Origin: Bacteroidota bacterium
GTDB taxonomy: Bacteria; Bacteroidota; Bacteroidia; B-17B0; Aurantibacillaceae
Length of the DNA stretch: 64,000 bases
NCBI GenBank assembly: GCA_016702705.1
Contig: JADJDM010000009.1
Location: 179,046 to 243,045 of the forward strand
Direction of reading: 5' to 3'
The notes beneath the pieces are model-generated. The model saw nothing but the letters and a program-made list of their open reading frames with translations, was not told the DNA's origin and did no database searches. Below are positions 57,889-64,000 of the stretch, piece by piece (position 1 is the first letter of the stretch; every line of letters starts with the position of its first letter). Both the position numbers and the translations under genes were made by a program.

Positions 57889-58116
57889 TTATTTTTTGTC
57901 TTTAATACTATCTTCTAATTTTTTTAATTTTCGTTCGATGGTAAATAAATAAATGGCAACACCTATAAGTACAATAGCAAGTATAGTGATCACCACATAA
58001 ATTTTACCTTCTTTGTAAAAACCATCAGCCATTTCTACTGTATTGTTCTGAGCAAAACTTGCAAAGCTGCTTAGTAATAGAATAGTCGAAAGAATATATT
58101 TAAACATTTTCGTCAT
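57889..58116 (-). CDS. ccmD: CcmD-family small membrane protein
   Basis: A 75-residue protein, started at ATG 58116 (MTKMFKYI), with an N-terminal signal-like helix and a second helix (YVVITILAIVLIGVAIYLFTIERKLKKLED, in pieces) followed by a charged tail, the CcmD pattern of Bacteroidota. CcmD stabilises the CcmC-CcmE haem-transfer complex in the membrane. It overlaps ccmC by 17 bases. Confidence 0.75.
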   Translation of the reverse strand: MTKMFKYILSTILLLSSFASFAQNNTVEMADGFYKEGKIYVVITILAIVLIGVAIYLFTIERKLKKLEDSIKDKK

Positions 58117-58771
58117 ACAATATTTTTTTAGTGAGTACATCCATTCTTACTCTTAGTTGCATTATCCAAACGCCCATCAAAATCCAAGCAATACAAGCCG
58201 GATAAAAAACTAAGCGCATGGTATTATCTAAATCAAACTTTCCAAATGCTGGATTACCACCATTTCCTGGGTGTAATGATGCATTCATGCGGGGCAGTAT
58301 CATTACGAAAACCACCATCATTACAAATGCAAACACATTGTAAATAGCAGAAATACGTGCTTTTTTTTGATCATCTTCAATAGAATTTCTTAAAATAAAA
58401 TAAGCAGTATAAATTAAAAAAGTAATGGCAACTCCATTTAGTTTAGTATCGGTTGTCCACCAAGTACCCCAAGTGTAACGAGCCCAAAGCATTCCGGTTA
58501 AAATACCAAGCACGCTAAATATCATTCCAACATGAGCTGACTGAACTGCAATGATGTCGCTTTTGATTTTACTGTTTCCTAAGTACATCATACTATTAAA
58601 AACAGAGATGCCCATTAGTGTCATCATTGCAAACCAAATGGGAACATGGAAATATAAACTTCTGATTGTTTCGTTAAGTATTGCGAGGCGCGGAACAGGC
58701 AATAAAAAACCTGCAATAATGGTATAAAGTACCATCAGCAACGCGAGTATTTTCCACCAATGTTTTAGCAT
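58100..58771 (-). CDS. ccmC: Cytochrome c maturation haem transporter subunit
   Basis: A 223-residue polytopic membrane protein with six helices. It has the Trp-rich haem-handling loop RYTWGTWWTTDTKLN (tryptophans and aspartate preserved) and a flanking His in the helix before (QSAHVGMIF). CcmC attaches haem to CcmE. It starts 3 bases after ccmB and overlaps ccmD. Confidence 0.9.
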   Translation of the reverse strand: MLKHWWKILALLMVLYTIIAGFLLPVPRLAILNETIRSLYFHVPIWFAMMTLMGISVFNSMMYLGNSKIKSDIIAVQSAHVGMIFSVLGILTGMLWARYTWGTWWTTDTKLNGVAITFLIYTAYFILRNSIEDDQKKARISAIYNVFAFVMMVVFVMILPRMNASLHPGNGGNPAFGKFDLDNTMRLVFYPACIAWILMGVWIMQLRVRMDVLTKKILYDENV

Positions 58772-58774
58772 AAA

Positions 58775-59284
58775 TTAATCGCTCCAAAGGTAAGGAAATA
58801 ACAAATAGGAAAGCGTTGTAACAATAACGTTTATAAGGATTAAAACTAACAAGTATTGAACCGAAACCGAGAAAGCTAAGCCATCAATTGCAAACTTAGA
58901 AACCTTTATAACTACCAACAATAAAGGGAAAGTTAATGGGAAACTTAAGATTGCTGTTAAGGTAAAACTACCCCCAGCTTTAACAGAGATGCCCGACATT
59001 AATGTTAAAATTGATGAAAATCCAAAAGAACTGAGTACTAAAATCAACGAAAAAGTGCCTAAATCTTGAACAATATTTCCAATAAAAATCGTGAAAAGAA
59101 ATAGCGTTAAGAAACTTACAATACAAAGTAAAAAACTATTGTACACAATTTTCGACATAATTACTTGGCGTGGATTGTACAACCAATAATTATAAAGCAT
59201 GCGCCCTTTTTGCTCGCTAAAAAACTTTTTGATGTGGTGATGATAGAGCCGAATAAAAGAATAATCCAAAACAAAGCATTCCAA
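58775..59284 (-). pseudogene. ccmB: CcmB haem exporter subunit, C-terminal part (frameshifted)
   Basis: From about 59215 it continues the CcmB frame: SEQKGRMLYNYWLYNPRQVIMSKIVYN, then four helices to the end LSYLLFPYLWSD. This includes the family's conserved segment with the QVI/SK motif. The joint with the N-terminal part lies near 59213-59222, in a run of A/T (the A6 at 59219-59224 is the most likely site). Confidence 0.8.
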
Positions 59285-59442
59285 ACATTGGGTTGAATGA
59301 TTTTTTGAAAAGCTAAGTAACTAACAAAAACAGTTGATAGCACAAAAAGTAAAATACCATTTAATGCCGTTTTTTGTCGGAACTCGATGTCGAATTCTTT
59401 CTTTAATAATACTATGAAATGAGTGAAGTTCAAGCTGAACAA
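59161..59442 (-). pseudogene. ccmB: CcmB haem exporter subunit, N-terminal part (frameshifted)
   Basis: A TTG start at 59442 (LFSLNFTHFIVLLKKEFDIEFRQK) leads into the first CcmB helices (LNGILLFVLSTVFVSYLAFQ; ALFWIILLFGSIIT). It reads out of frame after SKSFLA. The full gene 58775-59442 would give about 222 residues, the usual CcmB length. CcmB is the membrane part of the CcmAB haem ABC transporter; no ccmA is in this window. Confidence 0.78.
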
Positions 59443-59512
59443 AAGTAAGCATTTTAGGCATTGTTAGTGCTGACGACAGGGGTGTAAGGGTGTCATCGGG
59501 TTATTGTTGTTT

Positions 59513-59673
59513 AATCCCTTCGGGATTGTAATTTGTTTTTAGAGAAGTTTTATTGAATATCTAAATCAGTAGTGTTTCTTAATACAATCCGCCTTGGCGG
59601 ATTAAATAAAAATAACCCCGAATGCAATTCGGGGTGAAGCTATGAACTGAAATCCAACCCGCAAAGCGGGTTG
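59513..59673. repeat. Cluster of four small hairpins
   Basis: Four perfect inverted repeats lie in 160 bases: AATCCC/GGGATT (59513-59527), AATCCGCC/GGCGGATT (59586-59603), ACCCCGAAT/ATTCGGGGT (59615-59635) and CAACCCGC/GCGGGTTG (59655-59673). The spacer 59443-59692 has no gene. They may be dispersed repeats or terminators between ccmB and rlmH. Confidence 0.75.
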
Positions 59674-59692
59674 AATAAATGCACTTAGTTTG

Positions 59693-60166
59693 TCATTCGT
59701 GATGATATTTCTCACCTTTTAAAATACTGAAAGCGCGATATAATTGTTCTACAAAAAATACACGAACCATTTGGTGCGAAAAGGTCATTTCTGAAAGACT
59801 GATTTTGTCGTTAGCTTTTGCGTAAACACTTTCATCAAAACCATAAGGACCTCCTATTACGAAGGCAATATGTTTTTTACCCGAAATACTCAGTTTGTTT
59901 AATTGCTCCGAAAATTTCATGGAAGAATAACTTTTGCCTTTTTCATCCATTAAAATAATATGATCAAATTTTGGAAATTCTTTTAAGAGTAAAGAAGCTT
60001 CTTCTTTTTTTTGCTGATCAAACGACTTGTTCCTATTCGCTTTAGGATAAACAATAGTTTGTGTTTGAAATCCAATATAATGCTTCAGTCGCTTTTCATA
60101 TAGCTCAAAACCTTCATTAACCCATGGCTGATCGGTTTTATCTATTTGAAGAAGCGTAATTTTCAT
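59693..60166 (-). CDS. rlmH: 23S rRNA (pseudouridine(1915)-N3)-methyltransferase
   Basis: A 157-residue SPOUT methyltransferase of exact family length. It has the SAM knot loop VIGGPYGFDESV and the family C-terminus QLYRAFSILKGEKYHH. It methylates pseudouridine 1915 in helix 69 of 23S rRNA. Start ATG at 60166. It follows der on the same strand after a 102-base gap containing an imperfect inverted repeat. Confidence 0.95.
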   Translation of the reverse strand: MKITLLQIDKTDQPWVNEGFELYEKRLKHYIGFQTQTIVYPKANRNKSFDQQKKEEASLLLKEFPKFDHIILMDEKGKSYSSMKFSEQLNKLSISGKKHIAFVIGGPYGFDESVYAKANDKISLSEMTFSHQMVRVFFVEQLYRAFSILKGEKYHHE

Positions 60167-60268
60167 TGTTATTTTTTATTGCTGGTTTCTAGTTTGTATT
60201 ATGTTTGAATTGGAATCTTTACCACATAATGAAACGAAGTGTAACTAGAAACGAGGAACCAGTAACGG

Positions 60269-61579
60269 CTAGCTTTTCTTCCTAAACGCCATTGTCAACG
60301 GAACACCCGAAAAATCAAAGTTTTCACGTAGTTTGTTTTCTAAGTAACGTTTGTAATCTTCATTAATATACTGTGGTAAATTACAGAAGAATACAATGGT
60401 TGGTACTCTAATTTTTAATTGAGTTACATATTTAATCTTCACGTGTTTCCCTTTAATTGCAGGAGGTCCGTGGTTTTCGATTAATGGTAAGAAGAAATCA
60501 TTTAATTTAGAAGTTGCAATTCGGTTACTTCTGTTATGATACACTTGTATGGCAACTTCTACGGCTTTTAAAATACGTTGCTTTTCTGTTGCAGAAGTAA
60601 ATACAATGGGAACATCTCTAAACGGGGCAATTTTTTCTCTAATTTGTTCTTCGTATTTTTTTGTTGAGTTATTCTCTTTCTCAACTAAATCCCATTTATT
60701 TACAACAATTACAATTCCTTTTTTGTTTTTTTCTGCTAAAGAAAAGATTGCTTGGTCTTGACTTTCGAAGCCTTGTGTTGCATCAATCATTAATACAACA
60801 ACATCACAATCTTCTAAAGCACGTAATGCACGCATTACTGAGTAAAACTCTAAATCTTCATGCACACGTGATTTCCTACGAATACCTGCAGTGTCAATCA
60901 ACCAAAAATCATGACCGAAAGCTTTGTAGTGTGTATGTATAGTATCTCTTGTAGTTCCTGCAATATCTGTAACAATATTTCTTTCGGTACCAAGTAATGC
61001 ATTTGTTAATGATGATTTCCCAACGTTTGGTCTTCCTAAAATGGCAATTTTTGGAAGGTCGGCCATTTCTTCTAAAGCAGTATCAAATGGTAATCGTTTG
61101 ACTAATTCATCCAACAATTCACCAGTTCCACTTCCGCTGATTGATGAGATTGAATATATATCTCCTAAACCTAATGAATAAAATTCAGCAGCATATGCAC
61201 CACGTTCATTATTATCAACTTTGTTTACCGTTAATAAAACAGGCTTTTTACTTCTTCTAATTATTTTTGCAACTTCTTTATCGTATTCGGTAACGCCATC
61301 AACAACATCAACAACAAATACTAAAACTGTAGCCTCTTGTATGGCAATTTCAACTTGTCTTCTAATTTCTGCTTCAAAGGTATCATCGCTACCTTTAATG
61401 TATCCTCCAGTGTCGATAATACTAAATTCTTTACCATTCCATTCGGTTTTTCCGTAATGTCTGTCGCGGGTTACACCAGCTACAGAGTCAACAATAGCAA
61501 CACGACCGCCAACCAAGCGATTAAAAAGGGTTGATTTTCCTACATTTGGTCTTCCAATAATGGCAACTACATTCGACAT
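60269..61579 (-). CDS. der: Ribosome biogenesis GTPase Der (EngA)
   Basis: A 436-residue protein with two GTPase domains: first P-loop GRPNVGKST (about 8-16), first G4 NKVD, second P-loop GRPNVGKSS (about 181-189), second G4 NKWD, and a C-terminal KH-like domain ending MAFRKK. This tandem layout is unique to Der, which assists 50S subunit assembly. A promoter box TACATTTG (61600-61607) precedes the ATG at 61579. Confidence 0.97.
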   Translation of the reverse strand: MSNVVAIIGRPNVGKSTLFNRLVGGRVAIVDSVAGVTRDRHYGKTEWNGKEFSIIDTGGYIKGSDDTFEAEIRRQVEIAIQEATVLVFVVDVVDGVTEYDKEVAKIIRRSKKPVLLTVNKVDNNERGAYAAEFYSLGLGDIYSISSISGSGTGELLDELVKRLPFDTALEEMADLPKIAILGRPNVGKSSLTNALLGTERNIVTDIAGTTRDTIHTHYKAFGHDFWLIDTAGIRRKSRVHEDLEFYSVMRALRALEDCDVVVLMIDATQGFESQDQAIFSLAEKNKKGIVIVVNKWDLVEKENNSTKKYEEQIREKIAPFRDVPIVFTSATEKQRILKAVEVAIQVYHNRSNRIATSKLNDFFLPLIENHGPPAIKGKHVKIKYVTQLKIRVPTIVFFCNLPQYINEDYKRYLENKLRENFDFSGVPLTMAFRKKS

Positions 61580-61599
61580 ATCTAAAAAATTTAAGCCCG

Positions 61600-61607
61600 C
61601 AAATGTA
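61600..61607 (-). promoter_or_regulatory. -7 box TACATTTG of der
   Basis: An exact TAnnTTTG match on the minus strand, 20 bases before the ATG. Confidence 0.5.
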
Positions 61608-61661
61608 CAAAATTAATGTGAATTAGCTGTAAAACAATTTGTTGGCTAAAATTCAATCATT

Positions 61662-61669
61662 TATATTTG
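61662..61669 (+). promoter_or_regulatory. -7 box TATATTTG of the small gene at 61674
   Basis: An exact TAnnTTTG match that ends 4 bases before ATG 61674, again predicting a leaderless transcript. Confidence 0.55.
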
Positions 61670-61673
61670 ACTT

Positions 61674-62036
61674 ATGGTAGAATTTATAACAATATCCTTA
61701 ACTGATTTAAAAAAATCGGGTGCTGCGTATCACCATGACATGCTCAGAAGTGCTTTGTCCGCAGCAGGTTGCGAAATGTTGAAGATGCAAGATCAATACT
61801 CGAGCCCACATTTGGATAGAGAAGAGAAGTGGGATTTAAATAAAGTACCCGTTTTTACTGAAGATGCAGTTTTGTTTTTAAAGCCTCATTTGAACGCTTG
61901 CCGATTATTTGAAACTCAGAGCCATGCGCGATTTGATGAGAATATTATTGGTAAGGGAATTAGTTTTTTGCAATTTATTGATTGGGTTGATTATACCTAT
62001 GCCGAAAAATTTGGAGAACGCCCTCCTGCAGAATGA
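61674..62036 (+). CDS. Small conserved-looking soluble protein
   Basis: A 120-residue acidic/basic mixed protein (ISLTDLKKSGAAYHHDMLRSALSAAGCEMLKMQDQYSS, in pieces) with no domain I can name. The frame is clean and starts 4 bases after a promoter box. It converges on mtgA with a 6-base gap. Function unknown. Confidence 0.68.
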   Translation: MVEFITISLTDLKKSGAAYHHDMLRSALSAAGCEMLKMQDQYSSPHLDREEKWDLNKVPVFTEDAVLFLKPHLNACRLFETQSHARFDENIIGKGISFLQFIDWVDYTYAEKFGERPPAE

Positions 62037-62042
62037 TTCGAA

Positions 62043-62783
62043 TTATTTTTTCTTCTTTTTCTTTACTGGTTTTTCTTCTACTTCTTTTTCTTCGTATTTA
62101 TCATAATCTAATTTGCCACCCCAAAAACGCATCTGCTGTAATGCCCAAGCTTTTCTTCTGGTTACATAACCGCCTTTTATGTTTTTACCGTAAACTCGCG
62201 GGTTAGGTAATAAGACAGCCAATGTAGCAGCTTCATCTTTCGTTAATTTTTTTGCACTTTTATGAAAATAGTGTTGATCAGCAGCTTCTGCGCCATAAAT
62301 GCCATCGCCAAATTCTATCACATTTAAATAGGATTCCATGATGCGCTCTTTGCTCCAAAAGGTTTCTATAAGAAGTGTGAAATAAGCTTCAAATGCTTTA
62401 CGAACATAATTTCTGCCATCCCATAAAAAAACATTTTTAGCAGTCTGCTGGCTAATGGTGCTTCCACCACGCATTTTCCCACCCTTTTCATTGTTCATCA
62501 TGGCTTTTTTCAACGCCTTAAAATCGAAACCATAATGCAATAAGTAATTTTGGTATTCACAGCAAACTACTGCAAGTTGCAAGTGTGGGCTTATATCTTC
62601 CAATGGAACCCAATCTTTATCTAGTTTCATTTCCTTTCCATCCATTTTTTGTGTTACGCATCTTTTAAGCATAAAAGGTGTAAACGGAATGGGAACCCAA
62701 CGAAAAACAATAGTAGAAACAACTGATATGATTAAAAACCACATCACCGATTTCCACAATATTCGCCAAATTCTTCTTAACAT
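62043..62783 (-). CDS. mtgA: Monofunctional peptidoglycan transglycosylase
   Basis: A 246-residue GT51-family enzyme. It has one N-terminal transmembrane helix (about residues 12-29) and the glycosyltransferase motifs RGGSTISQQTAKNVFLW and ESYLNVIEFGDGIYGAEAA (cited in pieces), including the catalytic Glu of motif 3. It polymerises lipid II glycan strands. It has a Lys-rich tail (PVKKKKKK). Start ATG 62783 is 4 bases after the promoter box TAATTTTG (62788-62795, minus strand). Confidence 0.94.
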   Translation of the reverse strand: MLRRIWRILWKSVMWFLIISVVSTIVFRWVPIPFTPFMLKRCVTQKMDGKEMKLDKDWVPLEDISPHLQLAVVCCEYQNYLLHYGFDFKALKKAMMNNEKGGKMRGGSTISQQTAKNVFLWDGRNYVRKAFEAYFTLLIETFWSKERIMESYLNVIEFGDGIYGAEAADQHYFHKSAKKLTKDEAATLAVLLPNPRVYGKNIKGGYVTRRKAWALQQMRFWGGKLDYDKYEEKEVEEKPVKKKKKK

Positions 62784-62787
62784 GAAT

Positions 62788-62805
62788 CAAAATTAGGTAA
62801 TTTTG
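62788..62805. promoter_or_regulatory. Back-to-back divergent -7 boxes (mtgA and thioredoxin-like gene)
   Basis: TAATTTTG on the minus strand (62788-62795) is 4 bases from the mtgA ATG. TAATTTTG on the plus strand (62798-62805) precedes the thioredoxin-like ATG 62854 by about 48 bases. The two boxes are 2 bases apart. Confidence 0.5.
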
Positions 62806-62853
62806 TGCTCCCGATTGTTTTTAAAACAATCATTAATTAACATTCGATTCTTA

Positions 62854-63351
62854 ATGAACAGAAATAATAAAATAGCACTCTTTTTACTTTTAGTTGTTGG
62901 CGGACTAATTGGTTTATATATGTATAAAAAATATCGCGTTGCTCCAACTATTCCACTACTTACTCAAGAAGTTTTTGATGAGCAAAATAAAAAAATTGAT
63001 TTAGCATCCTTTAAAGGAAAACCATTAATAATTTCATACTACGCTTCATGGTGTGGCGATTGTATTAAAGAATTAAAGGAATTAAATGAAGTGAAAGAGG
63101 CAAATCTAAAAGGAATAACAATCATTTGTATTACTGATGAAACTCAAGAGAAATTAATTTCATTTAAAACAAAACGCAATTTTCCTTTTCAATTTTATAG
63201 AATTAATAAATCATTTGATGAAATTGGTATTCATTCTATTCCTGTTACCTATTTGGTAAATGCAAAAGGAGAAATGGTTTATAACAAAGTAGGCGCGGTG
63301 CAATGGAAAGATCATTCTTTTATGCAGTACGCTAAGAAAATGCTGGAGTAA
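62854..63351 (+). CDS. TlpA/thioredoxin-like exported disulfide protein
   Basis: I start at ATG 62854 (MNRNNKIALFLLL), followed by an N-terminal membrane anchor (residues 6-22). An upstream TTG start at 62803 would overlap the promoter box. The 165-residue product has the thioredoxin fold with active site YASWCGDCIKE (CxxC). It likely keeps apocytochrome cysteines or other exported proteins reduced. It is not adjacent to ccm but lies in the same window. Confidence 0.85.
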   Translation: MNRNNKIALFLLLVVGGLIGLYMYKKYRVAPTIPLLTQEVFDEQNKKIDLASFKGKPLIISYYASWCGDCIKELKELNEVKEANLKGITIICITDETQEKLISFKTKRNFPFQFYRINKSFDEIGIHSIPVTYLVNAKGEMVYNKVGAVQWKDHSFMQYAKKMLE

Positions 63352-63372
63352 AGGATTCAAGAGAACAGGAAT

Positions 63373-63416
63373 CAAGAGGCAAGACTAATTTTAAAAGTCT
63401 TTATTCTTGCCTCTTG
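63373..63416. terminator. Hairpin between convergent genes
   Basis: A 12-bp stem CAAGAGGCAAGA/TCTTGCCTCTTG with an inner AT-rich loop. It lies between the ends of the thioredoxin-like and S9 peptidase genes and probably terminates one or both. Confidence 0.6.
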
Positions 63417-63434
63417 CCGTCTTGGTTCTAAAAC

Positions 63435-64000
63435 TTACTTTTTAATGTGTGTGAAAATATAATCAGTAATTTTCTCGTAAAGGTTGGCTCTATCTTTTCC
63501 CATTACATTGTGTTCGTGTCCTGGGTAAACATAGTAATCAAGTAGTTTAGCATTATCTACACAAGCTTTGGTAAATAATAAACTATGTTGCCACACAACA
63601 ACAGGATCTTCGGTTCCGTGTATCATTAATAATCTTCCTTTTAAGTTTTGAGCAAATTTAGTTAAGTCAGAATTTTTATATCCTTCTGGATTATTTTTTG
63701 GAGTATCCATGTAACGCTCGGTGTACATTATTTCATAATATTTCCAATCAATAACTGGTCCACCAGCAATTGCAACTTTAAAAATATCTGGATGCTTAAC
63801 CATCATGTTTGTTGTCATAAAACCACCGAAGCTCCAGCCGTATATTACCATATTGTTTTGGTCAACCCACGATTTGCTTTTTAAATAATTCACACCAACT
63901 AATTGATCGTTAGTTTCAGCGACGCCTAAATTTCTAAATGTAGCTTGTTCAAATACTTTCCCTCTGTTTGCACTTCCTCTTCCATCTAATGAAAATACAA
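63435..64000 (-). CDS. S9-family (dipeptidyl peptidase IV-like) peptidase, 5' end outside window
   Basis: The frame is open to the window edge at 64000, so the N-terminal propeller and start lie upstream. Visible here: SLDGRGSANRG, catalytic Ser in YGWSFGGF, Asp in HGTEDPVV and His in YPGHEHNV. The triad is complete. It cleaves dipeptides or short peptides, probably in the periplasm. GTG at 63893 is not the true start. Confidence 0.9.
   Translation of the reverse strand, partial: VFSLDGRGSANRGKVFEQATFRNLGVAETNDQLVGVNYLKSKSWVDQNNMVIYGWSFGGFMTTNMMVKHPDIFKVAIAGGPVIDWKYYEIMYTERYMDTPKNNPEGYKNSDLTKFAQNLKGRLLMIHGTEDPVVVWQHSLLFTKACVDNAKLLDYYVYPGHEHNVMGKDRANLYEKITDYIFTHIKK

Noticed and set aside
59443..59692. 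CRISPR-like repeats or small RNA in the hairpin spacer
   Set aside because: The four hairpins differ in sequence and spacing, with no regular direct repeat or promoter box.
62803..62853. TTG-started extension of the thioredoxin-like gene
   Set aside because: It would start inside the promoter box and adds residues with no family pattern; ATG 62854 leads directly into the membrane anchor.

Overview
The window is an AT-rich (about one third G+C by eye) chromosomal segment of a member of the Bacteroidota. The evidence is direct: several secreted proteins end in type IX secretion (T9SS) sorting domains, there is a SprF/PorP-family gene beside a giant SprB-like adhesin with a gliding-motility-type C-terminal domain, and many genes are preceded by the Bacteroidota -7 promoter box TAnnTTTG. 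No rRNA, tRNA, insertion sequence or CRISPR array was recognised. Both window edges cut genes: an ABC-permease/M1-aminopeptidase fusion on the left and an S9 peptidase on the right.

Layout. 1-10.3 kb: mostly housekeeping (membrane peptidase, cold-shock protein, alpha/beta hydrolase, truA, ABC exporter, rsmD, DUF3822 gene, RecD/Dda-like helicase). 10.4-19.3 kb: a TsdA-like dihaem cytochrome, a T9SS-exported adhesin, an arylsulfotransferase-like protein, a frameshifted Crp/Fnr regulator, an unknown exported protein and a GNAT acetyltransferase. 19.4-22.9 kb: a small defence island with a single-chain restriction-modification gene (frameshifted) and a HigB/HigA-type toxin-antitoxin pair. 23.0-28.1 kb: a two-gene unit of a propeller/SpoIIE-phosphatase sensor and a T9SS-exported pentahaem cytochrome. 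28.2-34.1 kb: a decayed scramblase-like gene, then a tightly overlapping four-gene operon (lipoprotein, outer-membrane barrel-like protein, lipoprotein, exported WD40-caspase). 34.1-35.2 kb: a small membrane protein and a UbiA-type prenyltransferase. 35.2-51.8 kb: the surface-adhesion block: OmpA-family protein with 112-residue repeats, SprF-like protein, a roughly 3,000-residue adhesin, and two tandem OmpA paralogues. 52.0-57.5 kb: SerA-like dehydrogenase, DUF1015 protein and several exported proteins of unknown function. 57.3-59.4 kb: cytochrome c maturation genes ccmB-C-D-E plus a 53-residue ORF. 59.5-64.0 kb: a hairpin-rich spacer, rlmH, der, a small unknown gene, mtgA, a thioredoxin-like gene and the S9 peptidase.

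How it fits together. Two c-type cytochromes and a c-type haem-handling (Ccm System I) gene set share the window, which suggests respiratory or extracellular electron transfer. The adhesin, SprF-like and OmpA genes lie head to tail and look like one T9SS type-B export and anchoring unit. The most interesting candidate for an undescribed system is the 28.87-34.07 kb operon, in which three junctions overlap by 4 to 14 bases and the last product is a caspase with an apparent export signal.

A caution runs through the annotation. At least nine genes are broken by one-base shifts, mostly in short homopolymers, and there are a few dense clusters of shifts. Where the protein continues cleanly in another frame I treat the pieces as one gene. 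Whether the shifts are sequencing errors or real decay cannot be decided from the sequence alone.
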